Translations under genes and position numbers: made by a program
From: Candidatus Bathyarchaeota archaeon
GTDB taxonomy: Archaea; Thermoproteota; Bathyarchaeia; Bathyarchaeales; DTEX01
Assembly (NCBI GenBank): GCA_021162225.1
Contig: JAGGZB010000085.1
Span: 1 to 9,424, forward strand
DNA length: 9,424 nt
Reading direction: 5' to 3'
Notes under the pieces: model-generated
Databases searched by the model: none
What the model was told of the DNA's origin: nothing
What the model saw: only the letters and a program-made list of their open reading frames with translations
Shown: positions 1 to 6,462 of the stretch, in pieces
Position numbering within the stretch: position 1 is the first letter of the stretch
Layout of the letters: each line of letters starts with the position of its first letter

Positions 1-129
1 GCTACGGTGCCCTTTAATGTCCTGAAGGGCATGATAAAGCATTACAAGACCGCTGAGGGCATGAGAAGATTTATGGATGATGTTGTTCCTCAGTACCGCG
101 AGTTATTCATAAAGAAAAAAGAGCTTTAG
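1..129 (+). CDS. Transaldolase (TalC/MipB-like), C-terminal fragment
   Basis: Reading frame 1 is open from the first base to a TAG stop at 127-129 and gives the last 42 residues of a protein that begins outside the window. The visible residues start ATVPFNVLKGMIKH, followed by a T-x-x-G-M-R-R-F-M-D-D stretch. This matches the end of small transaldolases and fructose-6-phosphate aldolases: the ATVPF strand of the TIM barrel, then the terminal helix ending in G-x-x-x-F. The family transfers a dihydroxyacetone unit between sugar phosphates in the cytoplasm. The catalytic lysine lies upstream of the window and cannot be checked, so transaldolase versus F6P aldolase is undecided. The gene converges on the minus-strand gene ending at 219. 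The family call rests on a short but characteristic tail. Confidence 0.75.
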   Translation, partial: ATVPFNVLKGMIKHYKTAEGMRRFMDDVVPQYRELFIKKKEL

Positions 130-218
130 CCACATATCCGTGATGATGAATAGTGAAGAAACGCCAGCCGCATCGCATGTTGAGAATAGATGATAACCAC
201 GTCATATTCGATGACTGA

Positions 219-1922
219 TCAGCTACTTTTAACCTTCTCCGCTATTACTGAAGCGACGTTTTCTATGATCTTGTAATTGTCCTCAACGTAGCAGTATGGT
301 TCCTGGAGGAACGTTAAGTCTCCGAATGCTATAACCGTGCCGTTCCCTTCATCTACCCACGCCATTACAGCATACCTGCCAGCTTTTTCAGCTACTGAAG
401 AATACGTGTCATCTGAGGCCCATGCTATCCCCTTCCATCTTGAACGTATATGTGTGGCGGTGAAGAAGACGATCGAGTTTAGATTCTTTGTTATGGGATT
501 CATTCGAAATCTCTTAATATACACGTTTCTGTATATTCCGAAGTATTCCTCTTCATTGTACAAATATCCCTTCGCAAAAGAGATTCCAAACCTCGCCGAT
601 AGAGAGTTTATGGGCGCGGTTATGCCTTGAAGAAGGCCTGAGGTTCCTATATACTCCCAAGCGGGATCAAAGAATAGCAGCAGAAGCCCGCCTTCCTTAA
701 CGAAAGATTCGATTGTCTCGCATTCAATATCTGAATACATCTCGGTTGGGGACGCTACGATGAGGCATGAGGCGTTACCGAGCCTCTTCTCTAAAGTCTC
801 AGCTTGTGAAATGAAACTAACGGTCACGTCTCTCTCCGCCAGCTCCGATATCAGCGTGTCCAAAACCCACCATGAAATCATGTTTCCATGAGATAAGTCT
901 ATTAGGACTTTTGCGCCGCCGCTTGGTAGTGACATGTTTCCGAAAGGAACTATTTGCTCTGAGACGTTACTTTTAGAGATCGCATATGAGGGAAGATAGA
1001 TGTAGTAGAATGCTGGTGGAGGATGAAGCTTGATCAGAGTCTCTAACGTGATATTCTCATGATTCATGAAGCTTTCCTCAGAGCTGGGTTGTAGCGACTT
1101 CTCCCTTCGCGGGATCTTGAGCTCCTCAATTGCATATTCTGTCACATTCGCTTCTTTAGCAGCCTTGTCGATTGCGTCTTGAAGCCCGCCAATCGCATCC
1201 GCCAGCCCGAGCTTCACAGCTTCGCATCCCAGATATATGGATGCTTTCCTGAGCTCGGCAGATGAGATCCTAAGCCTAGATCTCCTTCCCATCTCAATCG
1301 CTGACACGAAGTTGTCAACAACGCGGTTTAATGTGAAGTAGCCGGAGAGTATGGGTTCTCCCGTCAATTTATGCGGTCCACTCTCTATAACTCTCTCTGA
1401 GGGAATTAGTATCGGCGGCACCAATCCGATGGCTCCAACGTTTCCTACAAATGACGAGTTAAGAACATATATGTAGTCGCAGGCGACCGTTATGTAGTAT
1501 CCGCCGGAGAGAGCGCGGATCACTGAGGCGACTAAAGGTTTGCTAACGTTCGAATCCTTAAACTTTAGGAGATCCGTATATATCTCTTCAATATAATCTG
1601 CATATCCGCCTCCCGAATCAACTAGGAGGACAACTCCCTTTATGCTGTCGTTGCGTAGGCCCTCATTAATAAGCGCTACATACTCATTTACGGTCTTATG
1701 GTCTAGAATATACCCCTCAATTCGGATTATTCCTATCACATCTCTCTTCTGCCTTTTCAGGGGCTTTTTGAAGATCTCTGGATAATAGTGCATCATCGCC
1801 GCGATGAGGATTATGCAGATGAGGATGACGACGATTACGCTACATTTTCCAATACGTGTTCCATTAGATGAGAACTCATCTCTTCCCTCGTATCTTGTCA
1901 AGACTTTCTTCCCCTCATGCAA
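219..1922 (-). CDS. sppA: SppA-like S49 peptidase fused to a C-terminal DUF4350/GATase-like domain
   Basis: This is a 567-residue membrane-anchored serine peptidase of the signal peptide peptidase A family, which cleaves peptides at or near the membrane with a Ser/Lys dyad. Residues 27-44 form one hydrophobic segment, with basic residues on both sides, so topology is not settled by charge. The S49 domain spans about 61-255. It shows VDSGGG at 101-106 (family form VDSPGG), the nucleophile in ALSGGYY (Ser139), a GNVGAIG motif at 160-166 and Lys185 in SGPHK, spaced as expected for the dyad. A linker at about 265-335 leads to a second domain (337-567) with DLSHGN, E-x-x-x-I-x-x-F-V-x-x-G-G and a hydrophobic LLLLFFDP strand, resembling DUF4350 or GldG-type domains. 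The start is TTG with no Shine-Dalgarno, so it may be leaderless. A second TTG at codon 8 (1899-1901) follows a GAGGGG. Peptidase class is confident; substrates are unknown. Confidence 0.85.
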   Translation of the reverse strand: MHEGKKVLTRYEGRDEFSSNGTRIGKCSVIVVILICIILIAAMMHYYPEIFKKPLKRQKRDVIGIIRIEGYILDHKTVNEYVALINEGLRNDSIKGVVLLVDSGGGYADYIEEIYTDLLKFKDSNVSKPLVASVIRALSGGYYITVACDYIYVLNSSFVGNVGAIGLVPPILIPSERVIESGPHKLTGEPILSGYFTLNRVVDNFVSAIEMGRRSRLRISSAELRKASIYLGCEAVKLGLADAIGGLQDAIDKAAKEANVTEYAIEELKIPRREKSLQPSSEESFMNHENITLETLIKLHPPPAFYYIYLPSYAISKSNVSEQIVPFGNMSLPSGGAKVLIDLSHGNMISWWVLDTLISELAERDVTVSFISQAETLEKRLGNASCLIVASPTEMYSDIECETIESFVKEGGLLLLFFDPAWEYIGTSGLLQGITAPINSLSARFGISFAKGYLYNEEEYFGIYRNVYIKRFRMNPITKNLNSIVFFTATHIRSRWKGIAWASDDTYSSVAEKAGRYAVMAWVDEGNGTVIAFGDLTFLQEPYCYVEDNYKIIENVASVIAEKVKSS

Positions 1923-1946
1923 CCAACGAATTATTCGTCAATCTTG

Positions 1947-1960
1947 CTTAAACCTTTTTT
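1947..1960 (-). promoter_or_regulatory. Putative TATA/BRE element for the SppA-like gene
   Basis: On the minus strand a purine-rich AAAAAAGG (1960-1953) runs into TTTAAG (1952-1947), which reads as a BRE followed by a TATA-like box. Its centre lies about 27 bases upstream of the TTG start at 1922. That is the spacing expected if transcription starts at or next to the start codon, giving a leaderless mRNA. This agrees with the lack of a Shine-Dalgarno before that TTG. The assignment is by position and composition only. Confidence 0.4.
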
Positions 1961-1981
1961 CTTTAAAGAGAGAGATAACAG

Positions 1982-1990
1982 TAAATATAT
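1982..1990 (+). promoter_or_regulatory. Putative TATA box for mre11-rad50
   Basis: TAAATATAT lies in the 99-bp divergent spacer, 32 bases upstream of the mre11 TTG start. An archaeal TATA box centred here would place the transcription start near 2012, leaving a leader of about 10 bases. It is the most TATA-like string between the two genes on this strand. No promoter between mre11 and rad50 is evident, so it probably serves both. Confidence 0.45.
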
Positions 1991-2021
1991 CATCTGAGGA
2001 AAGGGAAGTAAGGGTTCGGAG

Positions 2022-3236
2022 TTGAGGCCCTTCAGTTTTGTTCATGTCGCTGATACGCATCTCGGATACGAACAGTATAATCTAGCGGTTCGTCGGGAAG
2101 ATTTTGCACGTGCATTTCAGGAAACCGTGGAGAAGACCTTGGAGCTAAAGCCGGACTTCATGATTTTAGCTGGAGACTTGTTTCATCAGGCTCGTCCATC
2201 AAACAAGACGCTAGAGCATACGATTCGGAGCTTCTGCAGGCTGAGGGATGCAGGCATCCCCGTTCTTGTAGTTGATGGGTCACATGATGCAGCTCCAAAT
2301 ATGATTACTGGAACAATCTTAAATCCTCTGGATAGCGCCGGGCTGATCTATTATCTTCCTAGGCATGAGAATGCTTGTTGGGAGAACGAGTCATGCTATG
2401 TCTATGGGATTCCCAACTTCAGGACTAGGAGGCGTACTGAACGTCAGCTACCGATATTCTATGATGTGAAGAAGCCTATGCCGCGCGGCGATAAGTTCAA
2501 CATTTTTGTCTTTCATATGGCTCTAGACATACCAGAGCTTATGAGAGGGAAACCAGCTGATTTCGCAGAAGCATCTCCAGATTACATACCCGATGGCTTC
2601 GACTATTATGCTGGCGGGCATATTCATGAACCTTGGCAGCTTCCGTTTAAGGGTTCAATTCTCGTGTATAGTGGATCAACCGAGACGGTGAGTTACGAGG
2701 ATGCCGAAGTTGATAAGGGATTCTATTATGTAGAGGTAAACAGCAAGAAGGAAGTGGAGATCAATAGGATAAGGTTGACGAGTCCTCGACGCTTCAAGAT
2801 TCTAGAATGCAACTTTACGGGTTATCCTCCTAGAAGGATAACTGAGGAAGCCGTTGAAATAGTTAGGGAGAATGATGAGCCCGGAGTGATTCTGATCCCT
2901 GTGCTTAAGGGAACGTTACCAGCTGAGGCTTCTAGGAGAGAGATCAACGTTAGGAGGATCCGTGAAGCCGCTGAGAAAGCTCTGCTTGTGCGTCCTATAG
3001 TGTTGATGAGAGAGGAGAGCCTTCCACCAGAGGTGATACAGTCAATCTTCGAGAGTAGCATCAAGAGCCTTAAGATGAGAGCCTTCAAGTACTTCAGCGA
3101 GTTCTTCTCCAAAAGGTACAGGAAGGAGGAAGCTGAAAAGCTCGCCCACTTAGCCGTAGATTTGATTCAGCCTCTTATTAAAGGAGACGAGGAAGGAGTC
3201 AGAAATCTTCTGGAGAGGATTCTAGATGAAGATTAA
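2022..3236 (+). CDS. mre11: Mre11 DNA double-strand break repair nuclease
   Basis: This 404-residue calcineurin-like phosphoesterase is the nuclease subunit of the Mre11-Rad50 complex, which uses two Mn2+ ions to resect DNA ends. Visible motifs are DTHLG (Asp11, His13), GDLFH (Asp52, His55), GSHD (86-89), a single histidine in VFHMAL (His165) and GGHIH (His200, His202), followed by YSGSTE at 216-221. Motif III is normally GNHD; here the metal-binding Asn is Ser87, while the catalytic-type His88 is kept. The charged helical C-terminus (about 335-404) fits the Rad50-binding region. The TTG start is forced: an in-frame TGA lies at 1995-1997, no other start codon occurs in between, and a later start would cut motif I. 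The gene overlaps rad50 by 11 bases. No herA or nurA gene is adjacent within the window. Family assignment is firm; full nuclease activity is uncertain because of Ser87. Confidence 0.95.
   Translation: MRPFSFVHVADTHLGYEQYNLAVRREDFARAFQETVEKTLELKPDFMILAGDLFHQARPSNKTLEHTIRSFCRLRDAGIPVLVVDGSHDAAPNMITGTILNPLDSAGLIYYLPRHENACWENESCYVYGIPNFRTRRRTERQLPIFYDVKKPMPRGDKFNIFVFHMALDIPELMRGKPADFAEASPDYIPDGFDYYAGGHIHEPWQLPFKGSILVYSGSTETVSYEDAEVDKGFYYVEVNSKKEVEINRIRLTSPRRFKILECNFTGYPPRRITEEAVEIVRENDEPGVILIPVLKGTLPAEASRREINVRRIREAAEKALLVRPIVLMREESLPPEVIQSIFESSIKSLKMRAFKYFSEFFSKRYRKEEAEKLAHLAVDLIQPLIKGDEEGVRNLLERILDED
3212..3218 (+). promoter_or_regulatory. Shine-Dalgarno for rad50 inside mre11
   Basis: GGAGAGG ends 7 bases before the rad50 ATG at 3226 and lies inside the last codons of mre11. 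It is the clearest ribosome binding site in the window. It contrasts with the lack of one before the TTG starts of mre11 and the SppA-like gene, and it supports ATG 3226 together with coupled translation of the pair. Confidence 0.6.
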
Positions 3237-5307
3237 AGCTGTACATCTCGAGAATATACGCTCTCATAAAAAATCCGTGATAAACTTTACTGATGGATTT
3301 AACTGTCTCGTAGGCGGCCTAGGCACGGGGAAATCAAGCGTTCTGTACGCCATAGACTTCGCGTTGTTCGGCGAACCTCTCGGAAGAAGCTACGACTATC
3401 TTCTCAGGGAAGGAGAGGATAGAGCCAGAGTTATACTCCAGTTCACAGTAAACGGTAAGGAATACGCCATAATAAGGGCGCTTAAGAGAATAGGAAATCG
3501 AATATCCCAAGATATGGATCAGCTAAGGTTCTTCGAGAATGGAGAGCTCGTAGCTGAGCTTAAGAGCGACGCTGTTCTCGAGCAGCTATTCTCTTCTTTA
3601 GGCATAGACAGGAATATCTTCCGCCGCCTAATATGGATACGTCAAGAGCATCTGAAAGATGTGCTTAATATGACGCCGGGTGAAAGACAGAAAACAATCG
3701 ATGAACTCTTCAACCTCTCCGATTATGAAGAGGCATGGAGTAACATGAGACCAGTAATAAGATGGTATGAGAGCGAAAAGAGCTCGCTTGAGAAGGATCC
3801 CGACGTTACGCAAATCAAGGATCTAGAGGCTAGACTCTCTGAAGCCATATCAGAGATGAAGATGAGAAAAAATGAGCTGAAAAAAGTTAAAGCAGATCTT
3901 CTGAGAGTCGAAGATAAGCTCAGAGAAGCTAAGGCACGACTGGAGAAGCTCGAGAATCTTCGAAAAAGGAATGAGGAGCTTAGAAAGCAGGAGTCTCGTC
4001 TTCAGGCGAGAATATCAGCGGCGGAGCAGTCTCTTCGAATGTTGAAGATGAGGATCGATGAGGAATTTAAGCGGATAGGGGAGCTACGGCGTCTTCGCGA
4101 CTCGCTGAGGAAGCAGGAGGAGCTCCAGAGAAGCAGGCTTGAAAATGTCGGTGTACCCAGAGATCTTACAGTTGATGAATTGGAGAAGCATCTAGAAGAC
4201 TTAAGGAGAATGATATCCGCGGAGCTTGGTAAGGAAGAGATCCTCAGAAGCGAGATTAAACGTGCAAGCCAACGCATATCAAGCATAGCCGAGAAGAGCA
4301 GATGTCCACTCTGCCTTCAGGATCTAAGTGCAGAGTACAAGAACAGATTGATAGGGAAGCTTCGCGGCGAGATCTCGGAGAACAAGCGCATACTTAAAGA
4401 GTTTGAGGAGAAAGTTAGGAGGCTTGAAGCGGCACATAACGTGTTAGCGGAGAGTATTTCCAAAATTCAAACGATAGAGGCTAAAGTTGAAAACCTCCGA
4501 GATCAGGAAGAATCCGCGGAGAAAGTTTTAGCGGAGGCCCGTAGACGGGTTGAGGAGACAAACGTAGAGATCTCCCAACTTAAGGCTGAGATTGCTTCGG
4601 TACGTTCTCAAATGAGGGAATTCGACATCTCGAAGATTGAGAAGGCACAGAGAGAATATGACGCCGTTTTTGAAGAATATGCAAGCTTAAAGAGTAAAGC
4701 GCAGAGCTTAGAGGCTCAAACCGTCGAGATCTCGAAGAGAATAGACGAGCTGAAGGAGAGACTTGAAGCCGCTAGTAAGAAGGTTGAAAGGCTTGATAGA
4801 GTTAAGAGGATACTAGAGATAGCTCGGGAGATTCGACAGTCATACAGAAGCATCCAGCCGAAGCTTAGGAGAGACTTCGTTCTCTACTTGGAGAGAACAG
4901 TTCAGCAGATTCTTGATGAGCTAGCTGGCGGCGAAGGCTCATCTCTACAGGTGAGAATAGATGAGAACTATACTCCCATCGTAGAGGGAGAATCCGGGTA
5001 TCGAAGAAATGTTCAAAATCTTTCAGGAGGAGAAAGAACTATGCTTGCCTTCGCTTACCGCTTAGGAATAGCACAGCTTCTCATGCAGTGGAGAACTGGA
5101 CGCGGACTTCAACTCCTCCTCCTAGATGAACCTACTGAAAGTCTTGGAAGAGAAGATGGATCAATCAATAGACTTGCTGAGTCTCTTTCAAGACTTAAGA
5201 CGATTGAACAGATAATCGCTGTTACTCACAGCGAGGAATTCGCTGATAAGGCTGACCACGTCATATGGCTGAGCAAAAAAGATAATCAAAGCATCGTTTC
5301 TTCATGA
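3226..5307 (+). CDS. rad50: Rad50 SMC-like ATPase with zinc hook (short form)
   Basis: This 693-residue ABC/SMC-type ATPase partners Mre11, binding and tethering DNA ends through ATP-driven head closure and a zinc hook. Order of parts: N-lobe with Walker A GGLGTGKS (30-37, Lys36) and Q-loop Gln140; coiled coil about 190-355; hook C360-P-L-C363; returning coil about 370-535; C-lobe with signature NLSGGE (598-603), Walker B LLLLDEP (630-636, Asp634, Glu635) and switch His668 in VTHSEE. It is shorter than the roughly 850-900 residues usual for archaeal Rad50, because each coil arm is only about 165 residues, interrupted by a Pro at 311. Walker A has Leu32 where many Rad50 proteins have Asn, and the D-loop reads SLGRED with Gly641 where Asp is usual. 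The head motifs are otherwise intact, so an active ATPase is expected. It is cotranscribed with mre11. Confidence 0.95.
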   Translation: MKIKAVHLENIRSHKKSVINFTDGFNCLVGGLGTGKSSVLYAIDFALFGEPLGRSYDYLLREGEDRARVILQFTVNGKEYAIIRALKRIGNRISQDMDQLRFFENGELVAELKSDAVLEQLFSSLGIDRNIFRRLIWIRQEHLKDVLNMTPGERQKTIDELFNLSDYEEAWSNMRPVIRWYESEKSSLEKDPDVTQIKDLEARLSEAISEMKMRKNELKKVKADLLRVEDKLREAKARLEKLENLRKRNEELRKQESRLQARISAAEQSLRMLKMRIDEEFKRIGELRRLRDSLRKQEELQRSRLENVGVPRDLTVDELEKHLEDLRRMISAELGKEEILRSEIKRASQRISSIAEKSRCPLCLQDLSAEYKNRLIGKLRGEISENKRILKEFEEKVRRLEAAHNVLAESISKIQTIEAKVENLRDQEESAEKVLAEARRRVEETNVEISQLKAEIASVRSQMREFDISKIEKAQREYDAVFEEYASLKSKAQSLEAQTVEISKRIDELKERLEAASKKVERLDRVKRILEIAREIRQSYRSIQPKLRRDFVLYLERTVQQILDELAGGEGSSLQVRIDENYTPIVEGESGYRRNVQNLSGGERTMLAFAYRLGIAQLLMQWRTGRGLQLLLLDEPTESLGREDGSINRLAESLSRLKTIEQIIAVTHSEEFADKADHVIWLSKKDNQSIVSS

Positions 5308-5320
5308 AGAATACGTATGA

Positions 5321-5328
5321 TTATATAT
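5321..5328 (+). promoter_or_regulatory. TATA-like element downstream of rad50
   Basis: TTATATAT lies 13 bases after the rad50 stop. As an archaeal promoter it would start transcription near 5350, about 130 bases before the DUF72 start codon. It could give that gene a long leader or drive a small RNA in the gap. A weaker alternative nearer the gene is ATATAG at 5443-5448. Without mapped transcription starts the choice is open. Confidence 0.35.
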
Positions 5329-5347
5329 GAAGCCTATCGTAATCTAG

Positions 5348-5355
5348 TTTTATTT
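5348..5355 (+). terminator. Possible T-run terminator for mre11-rad50
   Basis: TTTTATTT lies about 40 bases after the rad50 stop in a region with no hairpin directly before it. Archaeal terminators are often simple T-rich stretches in the non-template strand, so this is a reasonable but weak candidate. Confidence 0.3.
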
Positions 5356-5481
5356 GCATCAATAGTCAGCAAAGCGGATTCCTCCTTTGCGGAAGGTCTT
5401 GACGTACATGGCGAGCAAAAAGGCATAAGTTGGCTTCTACGCATATAGTTCTGAGAAAAGCCTTCGAGATGATAGGGAATC

Positions 5482-6372
5482 ATGATCAAGATTGGATGCT
5501 GTGGGTATCCTGTTGGGAGGAAAAGGTATCAGGAGGTCTTCAGCCTCGTCGAGATAAACAGAACCTTCTATGAAATTCCCAAGATCTCCACCATAGCTAG
5601 GTGGAGAAAGGAGGCTCCGGAGAACTTCGAATTCACGGTTAAGGCGCATCAGAGCATTAGCCACGAACACAAGCTGAGACTCGCCGAGACCATGAAAGCA
5701 TTTGAGACTATGAAGGAGATCTGCAGAGAACTCGAAGCCAAGATACTCCTAATCCAGACACCAGCATCCTTTAAGCCTGAAAGTCTAAAGATAGCTGAGG
5801 AGTTCTTTAGAGGAATCGAAAGGAACGACTTGATAATAGTTTGGGAGACCAGAGGGCAATTATGGGAAAAGGAGGAGACCCGTGAAGAATTAAGGATGAT
5901 TCTTGAAAGCCTAGATGTGCCGCACGTAACTGACCCCTTCAGAACACTGCCTGTTTACTCCGGGAAAGTTGCTTACCTAAGACTTCACGGACTCGGATCC
6001 AGAATGTACTACTACCAATACAGCGACGAGGAGCTTCTGAGGCTGCGAGACGCAGCTAGATCCCTAGAGACCAAGGAAAGAGAAGTCTACGTGCTCTTCA
6101 ACAACCTCTCAATGTTCGAGGACGCCTATAGATTCCAATCATTCATCAAGACCGGGAAGTTCCCTCCGCTATCACTACGCGGCTCAGAATCTATCCGAAA
6201 CCTCCTAGGCAGAATACGTTACCCGGTGAAAAAGAACGACCTGATGAGAAGAATCGGCTGGAGACTTATGGAAATAGGAGGAAAACAAATAAGAATCGAA
6301 GAACTTCTCAGAGACATCCCGTCAAAAACCTACAAAAATGCAGAGGAGATCCTAAAAGAGATAGAAACCTAA
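5482..6372 (+). CDS. DUF72 (YecE-like) protein with C-terminal DUF2795-like extension
   Basis: This is a 296-residue cytoplasmic protein with no signal peptide or membrane segment. Residues 1 to about 228 match the DUF72 family, thought to be a TIM-barrel-like fold of unproven function. Visible family marks are IGCCGY at 4-9, EINRTFYE (24-31), FEFTVKAH (49-56), WETR (121-124), YLRLHG (165-170) and the VLFNN strand (204-208). Usual DUF72 proteins end near 240 residues. Here a tail of about 60 residues follows, with YPVKKNDL, a helix, a second helix EELLRDIP, then KTYKNAEEI. This pattern (Y-P-x-x-K-x-x-L ... L-x-x-[IL]-P-x-x-x-Y-x-x-x-x-E-[IV]) resembles DUF2795. The ATG at 5482 is the first start after an in-frame TAG at 5473-5475, and IGCCGY follows at once. 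The ribosome site is weak (AGGGA, 3 bases away). It ends 90 bp before the convergent carB. No function is assigned. Confidence 0.88.
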   Translation: MIKIGCCGYPVGRKRYQEVFSLVEINRTFYEIPKISTIARWRKEAPENFEFTVKAHQSISHEHKLRLAETMKAFETMKEICRELEAKILLIQTPASFKPESLKIAEEFFRGIERNDLIIVWETRGQLWEKEETREELRMILESLDVPHVTDPFRTLPVYSGKVAYLRLHGLGSRMYYYQYSDEELLRLRDAARSLETKEREVYVLFNNLSMFEDAYRFQSFIKTGKFPPLSLRGSESIRNLLGRIRYPVKKNDLMRRIGWRLMEIGGKQIRIEELLRDIPSKTYKNAEEILKEIET

Positions 6373-6410
6373 AACCGATCAGCATCCCGATTTTCCCATC
6401 TTATAAAGAA

Positions 6411-6416
6411 TTTTTT
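6411..6416 (+). terminator. T-run terminator candidate after the DUF72 gene
   Basis: A run of six T follows the DUF72 stop by 38 bases, preceded by TTTT at 6391-6394, in the 90-bp spacer between two convergent genes. The position and T-richness fit archaeal transcription termination. On the opposite strand only short T-runs are available for carB, such as the complement of AAAA at 6425-6428. Confidence 0.4.
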
Positions 6417-6462
6417 CTCAGTCGAAAAGGCGATATCTAAGTTGTGGATTTAGTTCGGTCTC

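Noticed and set aside
201..215. GTCAT-ATTCG-ATGAC inverted repeat near the ends of two convergent genes as a terminator hairpin
   Set aside because: The stem is only 5 bp and no T-run follows on either strand, so it does not support a terminator call.
3840..4860. Repetitive Glu/Lys/Arg/Leu-rich sequence as a low-complexity repeat
   Set aside because: It is the normal heptad-type composition of the two Rad50 coiled-coil arms around the zinc hook.
5369..5481. Possible tRNA or other structured RNA in the rad50-DUF72 gap
   Set aside because: No acceptor stem, anticodon arm or GGTTCGAATCC-type T-loop can be assembled. The short TTCGAG near 5463 is not in a stem.
5437..5670. Minus-strand 77-codon ORF overlapping the start of the DUF72 gene
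   Set aside because: Most of it is antisense to well-conserved DUF72 motifs. It shows no family resemblance and no start signal.
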